This document shows positions 22,937-29,878 of a stretch of DNA of 42,841 nucleotides, one piece after another. The stretch covers positions 1 to 42,841 of the forward strand of contig CAMLEQ010000003.1 of assembly GCA_946479015.1 (NCBI GenBank), given 5' to 3'. The notes under the pieces were generated by a model, which did no database searches, was not told the DNA's origin, and saw only the letters and a program-made list of their open reading frames with translations. How positions within the stretch are numbered: the first letter of the stretch is position 1; the number at the start of each line of letters is the position of its first letter. A program made the position numbers and the translations under genes. This stretch comes from an uncultured Gemmatimonadota bacterium (lineage in GTDB: Bacteria > Gemmatimonadota > Gemmatimonadetes > Gemmatimonadales > Gemmatimonadaceae).

Positions 22937-23437
22937 TCAGCCGCCGCGAGCGAGCCGCACCGCGGCCACCACCACCAGCACCCCGAGCAGTGCGTTCACC
23001 CGCGCGAGCAGCGCCGCGCGCCGGCGGAGCGCCACCGCGCCCGGGGAGCCGGGCTGGGCGCGCCCGGCACGCGGACCGAGCACGAAGTCGTGCACCGCGC
23101 TCACGGTGATCATCGCGGCCACCGCCGAGAGCTTCGCCGCGAGGGCGTGGCCCGTCGCCGTCTGCCAGAAGGTGGCGGAGCCGAGCACGCCATCCCAGCG
23201 CAGCCACCCGCGGTAGTGCAGGTTGATCACGCCGGTGACCACCAGCACGCCGATCGCCCACCACCCGGCGGATCGGAAGCGGAGGCCGAGCCGCTGGAAC
23301 AGCTTCTGCCGCAGCGCCGGGGGGTCGATGTCGCGCAGCACGGGCGCCCCCACCACGCCGAGGAAGAACATCCCCCCGAGCCAGAGCATGGCGGCGAGCA
23401 CGTGCACGGTGACGTTCAGGTAGTACAGCTCGGGCAT
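22937..23437 (-). CDS. CopD-like membrane protein
   Basis: A 166-aa protein with four helices. It begins YLNVTVHVLAAMLWLGGMFFLG, the CopD-like first helix with His 12 and the W-x-GG pattern. Helix 2 (WWAIGVLVVTGVINL) and helix 3 (ALAAKLSAVAAM...VHDFVLGP) follow the same plan. Family members are linked to copper uptake or haem-dependent oxidase assembly. It lies 4 bases downstream of the cupin gene and 28 bases before the first radical SAM gene, in the same operon. Confidence 0.8.
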   Translation of the reverse strand: MPELYYLNVTVHVLAAMLWLGGMFFLGVVGAPVLRDIDPPALRQKLFQRLGLRFRSAGWWAIGVLVVTGVINLHYRGWLRWDGVLGSATFWQTATGHALAAKLSAVAAMITVSAVHDFVLGPRAGRAQPGSPGAVALRRRAALLARVNALLGVLVVVAAVRLARGG

Positions 23438-23441
23438 CGGC

Positions 23442-23777
23442 CTAACGCGCCGCTCCCGGGCGCGGCGCGATCACCGCGAGCACGACGAGCCGCTCGTCCA
23501 GCGCCCGCATCCCGTGCCGCTCGTTCGGCTCGTAGGCCACCACCTCCCCCGCACGCACGGCGCGCTCCCCGTCCCCGCCGAGCACCACGCCGCTCCCCTC
23601 GGCGATGGTGAGGATCACGGTGGACGGGCTCGTGTGCGGCGCCACCTCCTGCCCGGGCTCGATCCGGAACACCACCAGCCGCGCGTCGGGCGCATCATGC
23701 ACGAGCGCGCTGGCCGGGCGGTCCTCTCGTGAAGCCACCGCGCCGGCGCCCTCGATGCGTGGATCGTACGTCTTCAT
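23442..23777 (-). CDS. small cupin-domain protein
   Basis: A 111-aa single-domain cupin. Motif 1 is reduced (PGQEVAPHTSPST, with one His), followed by LTIAEGSGVVLGGDGERAVRAGEVVAYEPNERHGM, where the second-motif His is present. Small cupins of this kind are frequent in clusters for denitrification and NO response. The ligand is unknown; few metal ligands are conserved. The ATG start overlaps the DUF59 stop as ATGA. Confidence 0.85.
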   Translation of the reverse strand: MKTYDPRIEGAGAVASREDRPASALVHDAPDARLVVFRIEPGQEVAPHTSPSTVILTIAEGSGVVLGGDGERAVRAGEVVAYEPNERHGMRALDERLVVLAVIAPRPGAAR

Positions 23778-24088
23778 CGCCACGCTCCCGGCGCGATCAT
23801 CCCGGAGTGCCACACGGGGTCCCACACGAGATGCGTCTCCACGCCGCAGATCCCGTCGACGAGCATTGCCGCGCCGCGGATCCCGTCGGTGATGATGCGC
23901 TCCATGGGGCACCCGGGCGTCGTCAGGGTGTGCGTGATCCAGGCGACGCCATCCCGGATCTCGGCGCCGTACACGAGCCCGAGGGTCACGATGTCCAGGC
24001 CGATCTCGGGATCGATCACCGTGGCGAGCGCTTGCCACAGCGCATCGAGCCGGGGATCGGTGTCGGTTTCGCTCATTGGCACGTCCAC
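23774..24088 (-). CDS. DUF59 (MIP18/SufT-like) Fe-S assembly protein
   Basis: A roughly 104-aa metal-sulfur cluster assembly factor. Key motifs are VIDPEIGLDIVTLGLVYG and the conserved Cys region TTPGCPMERII. The GTG at 24088 is chosen because AGGA (24098-24101, read on the minus strand) is 9 bases upstream; ATG 24076 is the conventional alternative, but the AGGA is then 21 bases away. It is the first gene of the long minus-strand unit, divergent from the CRP-family gene, and would help mature the many Fe-S proteins encoded downstream. Mrp, encoded on the plus side, contains the same domain. Confidence 0.9.
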   Translation of the reverse strand: MDVPMSETDTDPRLDALWQALATVIDPEIGLDIVTLGLVYGAEIRDGVAWITHTLTTPGCPMERIITDGIRGAAMLVDGICGVETHLVWDPVWHSGMIAPGAWR

Positions 24089-24154
24089 GTGTAAGTTTCC
24101 TGCGAGCGCCCGGTCGGGCGTGGCTGTACTGTCGCGATGCACCGTGCTCCGGCG

Positions 24155-24170
24155 CGTGACGGTTGTCACA
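24155..24170. promoter_or_regulatory. CRP-type operator between the divergent DUF59 and crp-family genes
   Basis: CGTGA-CGGTTG-TCACA matches the CRP consensus TGTGA-N6-TCACA at 9 of 10 positions; equivalently it is a perfect GTGAC-N4-GTCAC palindrome, the FNR spacing. Its centre (24162.5) would place class II starts near 24121 on the minus strand and 24204 on the plus strand. Those fit the starts chosen at 24088 and 24230. GACAGT (24133-24128, minus strand) is a possible -10 element. Confidence 0.7.
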
Positions 24171-24229
24171 CGCCTGGGGGCGCGCGGCCGCGACGCCGGA
24201 ACGACGACTCGATCGACACGGAGCGCGTG

Positions 24230-24937
24230 GTGGATACTTCTTCGGTGCTTCGGCAGCTCCCGCTCTTCGCCAGCTTCGGCGACGACGCGCTCGCGCGCCT
24301 CGCCTCGCGGAGCATCGCGCGCACGTACGGCCCGGGGCACGTGCTCTTCACCACCGGTGAGCCGTGCCGCGGCCTCTACGTGGTCGCCACGGGGCGGGTG
24401 CGCATCTATCGCACGAGTCCGGCGGGGCGCGAGCAGGTGCTGCACACCGAGGGACCGGGGCGTCCCGTGGCCGAGCTGCCCCTCTTCGACGGCGGCCCGT
24501 ACCCGGCCTCGGCCGTCACCGAGGAGGAGTCGCGGCTGATCTTCGTGCCGCGCGATGAATTCCAGGCGCTGTACCGCGGCAACCCCGATGTCGCCGACGC
24601 GATCGTGCGCGAGCTCGGGAAGCGGCTGCGCCACCTGGTGCACGTCACGGAGACGCTGGCCTTCCGTGACGTGGCCGCGCGCCTCGCCCTCTTCCTCGCC
24701 GAGTTCGCCCAGCAGCACGGGCGCCCCGCGCGCGGCGGCGTCGAGATCGTCCTCGACCGCACGCGTGAGGAGCTGTCCTTCGAGCTCGGCACCGCGCGCG
24801 AGTCGGTGTCGCGCGCGCTGAAGCAGCTCCGCGAGAAGGGGCTCATCACCACCCTCGGGCGCAACCGCATCCTGATCCCCGACGTCGCGAAGCTGCGCAC
24901 CCTCGCGCGCCCCGGCGAGCGCCCCCACTACGAGTAG
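24230..24937 (+). CDS. CRP/FNR-family transcriptional regulator
   Basis: A 235-aa regulator with an N-terminal cyclic-nucleotide-binding-like beta roll (VLFTTGEPCRGLYVVATGRV), a long dimerisation helix and a C-terminal HTH (TREELSFELGTARESVSRAL). The recognition helix has R190, E191 and R195, matching the CRP residues that read GTGA half-sites, and the two palindromes found nearby are of that type. The set of cluster-binding cysteines of FNR is absent, so it is more like DNR/NnrR-type or general CRP proteins. GTG 24230 has GGAG 6 bases upstream and lies downstream of the palindrome; ATG 24137 would put the operator inside the gene. It probably controls both divergent units and itself. Confidence 0.92.
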   Translation: MDTSSVLRQLPLFASFGDDALARLASRSIARTYGPGHVLFTTGEPCRGLYVVATGRVRIYRTSPAGREQVLHTEGPGRPVAELPLFDGGPYPASAVTEEESRLIFVPRDEFQALYRGNPDVADAIVRELGKRLRHLVHVTETLAFRDVAARLALFLAEFAQQHGRPARGGVEIVLDRTREELSFELGTARESVSRALKQLREKGLITTLGRNRILIPDVAKLRTLARPGERPHYE

Positions 24938-24961
24938 CGCATCGCGCGCGTGGCGCGCGAC

Positions 24962-24977
24962 TGAGACAACCGTCACA
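24962..24977. promoter_or_regulatory. second CRP-type operator, upstream of mrp
   Basis: TGAGA-CAACCG-TCACA matches the CRP consensus at 9 of 10 positions. Over 14 bases its reverse complement differs from the 24156-24169 site at one position only, including the spacer. Its centre at 24969.5 predicts a class II start near 25011 and a -10 element near 24999-25004 (GATGCT), consistent with mrp starting at 25033. Confidence 0.65.
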
Positions 24978-25032
24978 TCCGCCGGTCATCGTCGGGGCGA
25001 TGCTTTCGTGCAACCCGTCACGAGTGCACCCG

Positions 25033-26133
25033 ATGACCTCCGCCGCATCCACCCACGCCTCCTCGCCGGCGCGCGAGCTGACCACCGACGTGGTCACCGA
25101 CGCCCTGCGCCGCGTTTCCTACCCCGGGCTCACGCGCGACCTCGTGTCGTTCGGTATGGTGAAACGGGTGAGCGTGTGCGATGGGCGCGTGAAGGTCCAG
25201 CTCGCCATCGCCACGCGCGACGAGAGCATCGCGCCGGCACTCCAGCGAACGATCGACCAGGCGCTCAGCCCACTCGGCGCGACCGCCGTGGCGGTGGAGA
25301 TCGTCCCCCCCGAGGCGCCGCCGCGCCCCGCGTCCAGGGGGACCCCCGATCCGTGGGCCGAGCAGGTGCGCCTCGCCAGCGTGCGCCACGTGATCGCGGT
25401 GGGCGCGGGCAAGGGGGGCGTGGGAAAGAGCACCATCGCGGCGAACCTCGCGCTCGCGCTCGCCCGCGAGGGGCTGCGCAGCGCGCTGCTCGACGCCGAC
25501 ATCTACGGGCCGAGCCTCCCGATCCTGCTCGGCATCGAGGACGGCGCGACGCGCGTCCGCATGTCGCCGGAGAAGCACATCATCCCGCTCGAGGCGCACG
25601 GACTCCCGATCATCAGCTTCGGCTTCTTCCTCGGCGAGGGCTCGCCGGCGATCTGGCGCGGCCCGATGGTGTCGAAGGCCGTGAAGCAGTTCGCGCGCGG
25701 AGTGGCGTGGCCCGAGCTGGACGTGCTCGTGGTGGACCTGCCCCCCGGCACCGGTGACATCCCGCTCAGCCTCGCCCAGGCGGTGGCGCTCTCCGGCGCG
25801 GTGGTTGTCACGCAGCCGCCGCGCGTCGCCGCGGCGGAGGCGCGCAAGGCGGCGGAGATGTTCCGGACGCTCGAGGTGCCCGTGCTGGGCGTGGTCGAGA
25901 ACATGAGCGGTCCATTCGGCCGTGGCGCCGGACGCACCGTGGCAGCGGAGCTGTCGGTTCCCTTCCTCGGCGAGATCCCGTTCGACGAGGCGATCGTGGG
26001 CGAGGGGGACGAGGGCGTCCCCACCATGGTCGCCCGCCCCGAGAGCGCCGCGGGGATCGCGCTCGACCACGTGGCGCGCGAGATCGCCGGCGCACTCGGG
26101 TGGCGCCATGTGTCCAGGGAGGCGACCACGTGA
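25033..26133 (+). CDS. mrp: Mrp/ApbC-family iron-sulfur cluster carrier ATPase
   Basis: A 366-aa P-loop ATPase that carries and delivers Fe-S clusters. An N-terminal DUF59 domain (residues about 20-100, TDALRRVSYPGLTRDLVSFG) precedes the deviant Walker A motif GKGGVGKSTIAANLA. Further landmarks are DADIYGPSLPILLG, DLPPGTGDIPLSL and VVENMSGPF. The usual CxxC near the C-terminus is not evident: the segment after NMSG reads PFGRGAGR, without the cysteine pair found in many Mrp proteins, so cluster binding may differ. ATG 25033 is preferred over 25000 because the upstream operator predicts transcription from about 25011. It overlaps the next gene as GTGA. Confidence 0.9.
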   Translation: MTSAASTHASSPARELTTDVVTDALRRVSYPGLTRDLVSFGMVKRVSVCDGRVKVQLAIATRDESIAPALQRTIDQALSPLGATAVAVEIVPPEAPPRPASRGTPDPWAEQVRLASVRHVIAVGAGKGGVGKSTIAANLALALAREGLRSALLDADIYGPSLPILLGIEDGATRVRMSPEKHIIPLEAHGLPIISFGFFLGEGSPAIWRGPMVSKAVKQFARGVAWPELDVLVVDLPPGTGDIPLSLAQAVALSGAVVVTQPPRVAAAEARKAAEMFRTLEVPVLGVVENMSGPFGRGAGRTVAAELSVPFLGEIPFDEAIVGEGDEGVPTMVARPESAAGIALDHVAREIAGALGWRHVSREATT

Positions 26134-27449
26134 CCACCGCCGTGCCTCCCGGACCAGCCAGCGCCCCCGTCGCGGGGCGCGCCGCGCCAGGGGGACTCCC
26201 CGCGAGCCCCGCCGTGGGCGCGATCGGCCTCGCCGCCGAGCACTTCGCCGCCGCGATGCTCTACCTGCTGGCGGGCTCCGTGGCCCTCGTGTGGATCGCG
26301 CCGGAGCTCGCGGCGGGAGCGTACCCCTCGCCGCACGTCGCGGGGGTCACGCACCTGTTCACGCTCGGCTGGCTCACCACCACCATCTTCGGCGCGCTGC
26401 ATCAGCTCCTCCCCGTGGCGCTCGGCGCCTCGCCGCGCTCCTCGCGCGTGGGACACGCCGCGTTCTGGACGTTCGCGCCCGGCGTCGGTGCGTTCGCCGC
26501 CGGCGTCGCCACGAGCTCCGTGATGCTGCACCACGTCGGGATCGCGCTCGTGGGCACCGGCGTGGTGCTCGCCGTCGGCAACATCGCCGCCACCCTCCCC
26601 CGCGCCCGCGCCCGCGACGTGACGTGGGCGGCGATCGCTCTGGCGATCGCGTTCCTCGCATCCACGCTGGTGCTGGGGATCATCCTCCTGCACAACCTGC
26701 ACACCGGGTTCATCGCCGGGGCGCGCGTGCGCGTCCTCGCCACGCACCTGCACGTGGCGCTCGTGGGGTGGGCGCTCATCATGATCGTCGGCGTGTCGCA
26801 CCGGCTGCTCCCCATGTTCCTCCTCTCGCACGGCGCCACCACGCGGTGGACGCCGCGGGCGATCGCGCTCCTGGCGGCGGGAGTCGTGGCGCTCGGCGTC
26901 GGGCTCGCCTCGCGCACCGCGGTGGTCGCGTGGATCGGCGTCGCGCTGCTCGAGGGGGGCGTCGGCTGCTTCCTCTGGCAGGCCCGCGCCTTCCATCGCG
27001 CGCGCGTGCGGCGGAAGCTCGACGTGGGGATGCGCTTTGCCGGGTGCGCGCTCGGCTTCCTCGCCGCGAGCGCGCTGCTCGGGCCGTTCGTGCTCGCCGT
27101 GGGGCTCGCGCACCCGCGTCTCGCCACCGCCTACGTGGCCATCGGGCTCCTCGGAGGGATCGTGCTCTACGTCACCGGATTCTTCTACAAGATCGTTCCG
27201 CTCCTCGCCTGGACCGCGCGATATCGCGGCCGGATGGGCAAGGGCCCGGTGCCCACCGTGGCCGAGATGTTCTCCGCGCGCATGGCGCACATCCAGCTCG
27301 CTCTGATGGCGCTGGGCGTGGCGCTGCTCGGGGGGGGCATTGCGGCCGGCTCGGCGCACGTCGTGCGCTGCGGCGCCGTGCTCTTCCTCGCCGGCGTGTC
27401 GTTCTTCACCGTTCAGATCTGGCGCATCGCGCGCGGGGGGCGGAATTGA
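26130..27449 (+). CDS. polytopic NnrS / haem-copper-oxidase-subunit-I-like membrane protein
   Basis: A 439-aa protein with about 12 predicted helices. Several conserved-looking His residues lie in helices: VTHLFTLGW, GALHQLLPV, LHNLHTGF, ATHLHVALVGW and VSHRLLPMF. This layout recalls both NnrS, a haem- and copper-containing protein that protects against NO stress, and reduced cytochrome oxidase subunit I relatives. The exact family cannot be fixed by eye. The GTG start overlaps the mrp stop, with AGGGAGG about 8 bases upstream. Its position between mrp and DUF2249 genes, under the CRP-type site, supports a role in NO or oxidised-nitrogen response. Confidence 0.75.
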   Translation: MTTAVPPGPASAPVAGRAAPGGLPASPAVGAIGLAAEHFAAAMLYLLAGSVALVWIAPELAAGAYPSPHVAGVTHLFTLGWLTTTIFGALHQLLPVALGASPRSSRVGHAAFWTFAPGVGAFAAGVATSSVMLHHVGIALVGTGVVLAVGNIAATLPRARARDVTWAAIALAIAFLASTLVLGIILLHNLHTGFIAGARVRVLATHLHVALVGWALIMIVGVSHRLLPMFLLSHGATTRWTPRAIALLAAGVVALGVGLASRTAVVAWIGVALLEGGVGCFLWQARAFHRARVRRKLDVGMRFAGCALGFLAASALLGPFVLAVGLAHPRLATAYVAIGLLGGIVLYVTGFFYKIVPLLAWTARYRGRMGKGPVPTVAEMFSARMAHIQLALMALGVALLGGGIAAGSAHVVRCGAVLFLAGVSFFTVQIWRIARGGRN

Positions 27450-28324
27450 GCGCGCGCGCGTACGCGGGGCCAGTCTCCCCGACCGATCGCGTGAGCGATG
27501 TGCTCGCGCGCGACGAGTCGCTGGTGGAGGTGTTCGTGCGCCACGCGCCGCACTTCGCCAAGCTGCGCAACCGCGCCATGCGGCGCGTGATGGCGCGCCT
27601 GGTGACGGTCGAGCAGGCGGCGCGCACCGCCGGTGTACCCGTGGCCGAGCTGCTCGCCGACCTCAACACCGCGCTCGGCGTCTTCCCGGAGCCCGCGCCA
27701 CCCGAGGGTGACCGCCCCGCCGACGCTCGCGACGGCGCCGTGCCCGCGCCCGCGCCGGCCGTGGAGGATGCGCGCGCGCACCCCACGCACGCGCCGGTGG
27801 TCGAGGTGGACGTGCGCGAGGATCTCCGAGCGGGACGCGAGCCGTTCTCGAAGATCATGAGCGCCGTCGGCGCGCTGCGAGGGGACGAGGTGCTGCATCT
27901 GCGAGCCATCTTCGAGCCGGCGCCTCTCTTCGCCGTGCTCGCCAAGCGCGGCTTCGTGCACGAATCCCTCCGGCACGCGGACGACGACTGGTCGGTGTGG
28001 TTCTGGCGTCCTGACGCGGAGAGCGCCGCGGGCACGGTCCCGTCGCCGTGCGACGCCGCCGCTCCGGGGTGCGCCCCGGCCGCCGGCGATGACGCGTCCT
28101 CACCGCACGTGGTGTGGCTGGACGTGCGCGGCCTCGAGCCGCCGGAGCCGCTCGTGCGCACGCTCGCCGCGCTCGAGACGCTCCCCGATGGGTATGCGCT
28201 CGTCCAGGTGAACGTGCGCGTACCGCAGTTCCTCCTGCCCGTGCTCGCCGAGCGCGGGTTCTCCTGCGCGATCGACGAATCGCTCGCCGATCGCGTGCTC
28301 GTGCGCATCTGGCGCGCGACCTGA
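27446..28324 (+). CDS. DUF1858 plus tandem DUF2249 protein
   Basis: A 292-aa cytoplasmic protein of three modules: DUF1858-like (about residues 10-75; RVSDVLARDESLVEVFVRHAP), a Pro/Ala linker, then DUF2249 twice (about 115-195, VVEVDVREDLRAGREPFSKI; about 222-290, VVWLDVRGLEPPEPLVRTL). A linker between the DUF2249 repeats contains a C-x7-C pair. TTG is chosen as start because it overlaps the previous stop as TTGA with a GGGGGGCGG element just upstream, and GTG 27491 would cut into DUF1858. DUF2249 proteins recur beside denitrification and hemerythrin genes, but their biochemical role is not established. Confidence 0.82.
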   Translation: MSARAYAGPVSPTDRVSDVLARDESLVEVFVRHAPHFAKLRNRAMRRVMARLVTVEQAARTAGVPVAELLADLNTALGVFPEPAPPEGDRPADARDGAVPAPAPAVEDARAHPTHAPVVEVDVREDLRAGREPFSKIMSAVGALRGDEVLHLRAIFEPAPLFAVLAKRGFVHESLRHADDDWSVWFWRPDAESAAGTVPSPCDAAAPGCAPAAGDDASSPHVVWLDVRGLEPPEPLVRTLAALETLPDGYALVQVNVRVPQFLLPVLAERGFSCAIDESLADRVLVRIWRAT

Positions 28325-28380
28325 GCGCCGGCGATCGCCGCGCCCACTCTGTCCATTACCTGTCCAGGAGATCTTCCGTC

Positions 28381-28614
28381 ATGTCCACCACGCCGCTCGA
28401 GCTCGACGTCCGCGTCATCCCGCCGCGCGAGAAGCACCCGTCCATCTTCCGCGCCTTCGACAGCCTGAAGAGCGGACAGGCGCTCCTGCTCGTGAACGAC
28501 CACGACCCCCGGCCGCTGCGCTACCAGCTCATGGCCGAGCGTCCCGACACCTTCGACTGGCAGTACGAGGCAGAGGGGCCGGAGGTCTGGCGCGTGCGCA
28601 TCAGCCGCCGCTGA
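28381..28614 (+). CDS. single-domain DUF2249 protein
   Basis: A 77-aa protein consisting of one DUF2249 domain: LDVRVIPPREKHPSIFRAFD, then GQALLLVNDHDPRPLRYQL and EVWRVRISRR. The fold resembles TusA-like small proteins. AGGAGA stands 8-9 bases before the ATG, a strong ribosome-binding site. The 56-base gap after the previous gene is the only break in the plus-strand unit, and may allow separate expression. It is the last gene before a terminator-like hairpin. Confidence 0.88.
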   Translation: MSTTPLELDVRVIPPREKHPSIFRAFDSLKSGQALLLVNDHDPRPLRYQLMAERPDTFDWQYEAEGPEVWRVRISRR

Positions 28615-28628
28615 CGCATCGCGACGAT

Positions 28629-28675
28629 CGGTCATGGGTGCCGGGCGGCCGCGAGGTCGCCGGCGCCGATGACCG
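28629..28675. terminator. bidirectional terminator-like hairpin between convergent genes
   Basis: Outer arms CGGTCAT and ATGACCG pair perfectly. After one mismatch, a further eight pairs continue inward (GGTGCCGG with CCGGCGCC, including one G-U), closing a loop of about 15 bases. It lies in the 77-base gap between the DUF2249 gene (plus) and the ABC permease gene (minus). There is no U-tract, as is common in GC-rich genomes. Confidence 0.55.
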
Positions 28676-28691
28676 GCGTCCGCCTCGGCGC

Positions 28692-29876
28692 TCAGGCCGC
28701 CCGCTTCGCGTACTGCCGCACGGCCAGCCAGAGCGCCACCACCGCGAAGACGCCGAGCGTGAGCAACGGCGCGGCGATCTCCCGGATTCCGGCGCCCTTC
28801 ATGAGTATCGCGCGCGTGATGGTCACGAAGTGGCGCACCGGGTTCAGCTCCGAGAGCCACTGCACCCACGCCGGCATGCTGTCGATCGGGGTGAGCAGCC
28901 CGCTCATGAGCAGATAGACCATCAGCACGAAGAACGTCACGAACATCGCCTGCTGCTGCGTCTCCACGAGAGTGGAGATCCAGAGGCCGATGGCCAGCGC
29001 CACCATCAGGTACACGGCGGCGGCGCCGAACAGGAGCGCGATGCTGCCGCGCACGGGGATGCCGAACGCGAGCCACCCGACGGCGAGGCCGAGCCCCAGG
29101 TCGATCATCCCCAGCACCCAGAACGGGAGGAGCTTCGCGGCGATGAACTGCCCGCGGGTGATCGGCGTGACGTTGAGCTGCTCCAGCGTTCCCGCCTCCT
29201 TCTCCCGCGCGATGTTCTGGGCGGTGATGAGCGTGCCCACGATCGTCACCAGCGCCACGAGGATCCCCGGCACCATGTAGTGCCGGTAGTCGAGCGTCGG
29301 GTTGTACCAGCCGCGCGCGCGCAACTCGAGGTGCCCCGCCCCCCGGGCTGGTGGCGGCCCATCTCCGTCGGCGCCGGCCAGCGCCAGCCGCGCGGTGGGG
29401 TGAAGGGTGGCACCCAGCTCGTCGCCGTACGCCGCGATCACCCGCGTCGCGTACGACTGCACGATCCCGGCGGCGGAGCCCTGGATCGCGTTCACGTCCA
29501 GGTGCACCGGCGCGCTTCGCGTCCGCACGAGCGATTCCTCGAAATCGCGGGGGATCGTCAGCACGAGCGTCGCCCGCCCGCGAAGCATGGCCTCGCTCCC
29601 CGCCTCGGGGGATGAAGACTCCCCCACGATCCGGAAATAGCCGGACGAGCCCAGCCGCGACACCAGCCCTCGCGACGTGCTGGTGTGATCGAAGTCCACC
29701 ACGTACGCCGGCGTGGCGCGGATCGCGAACGTCGCCGCGTTCGACAGCACCAGGAGCTGCACCAGGGGGACGACGATGAGCTGAGCGAGCGTGGCGCGGT
29801 CGCGCACCACGTGCAGCACCTCGGCGCGCGCCAGCACCAGGATCCGCCGGAGCCCCAATCGCTTCGCGAGCCGCAT
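28692..29876 (-). CDS. ABC-2 type transporter permease (second)
   Basis: A 394-aa permease with one N-terminal helix (LIVVPLVQLLVLSNAAT), a large periplasmic domain (about residues 45-180) and five C-terminal helices, the ABC-2 plan seen in YbhR/YbhS. Motifs include the coupling segment REKEAGTLEQLNVTP and the final ESELNP-like region LSELNPVRHFVTITR. It lies 2 bases after the first permease and is probably its heterodimer partner. It is the last gene of the export operon; the substrate is unknown. Confidence 0.92.
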   Translation of the reverse strand: MRLAKRLGLRRILVLARAEVLHVVRDRATLAQLIVVPLVQLLVLSNAATFAIRATPAYVVDFDHTSTSRGLVSRLGSSGYFRIVGESSSPEAGSEAMLRGRATLVLTIPRDFEESLVRTRSAPVHLDVNAIQGSAAGIVQSYATRVIAAYGDELGATLHPTARLALAGADGDGPPPARGAGHLELRARGWYNPTLDYRHYMVPGILVALVTIVGTLITAQNIAREKEAGTLEQLNVTPITRGQFIAAKLLPFWVLGMIDLGLGLAVGWLAFGIPVRGSIALLFGAAAVYLMVALAIGLWISTLVETQQQAMFVTFFVLMVYLLMSGLLTPIDSMPAWVQWLSELNPVRHFVTITRAILMKGAGIREIAAPLLTLGVFAVVALWLAVRQYAKRAA

Positions 29877-29878
29877 CG

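Noticed and set aside
25800..25811. GTGGTTGTCAC inside mrp as a third CRP-type site
   Set aside because: It lies within coding sequence and has only one good half-site.
28330..28339. GGCGATCGCC palindrome resembling the cyanobacterial HIP1 element
   Set aside because: A single copy in a short gap, made of bases common in this DNA; no sign of the overrepresentation that defines HIP1 was noted.
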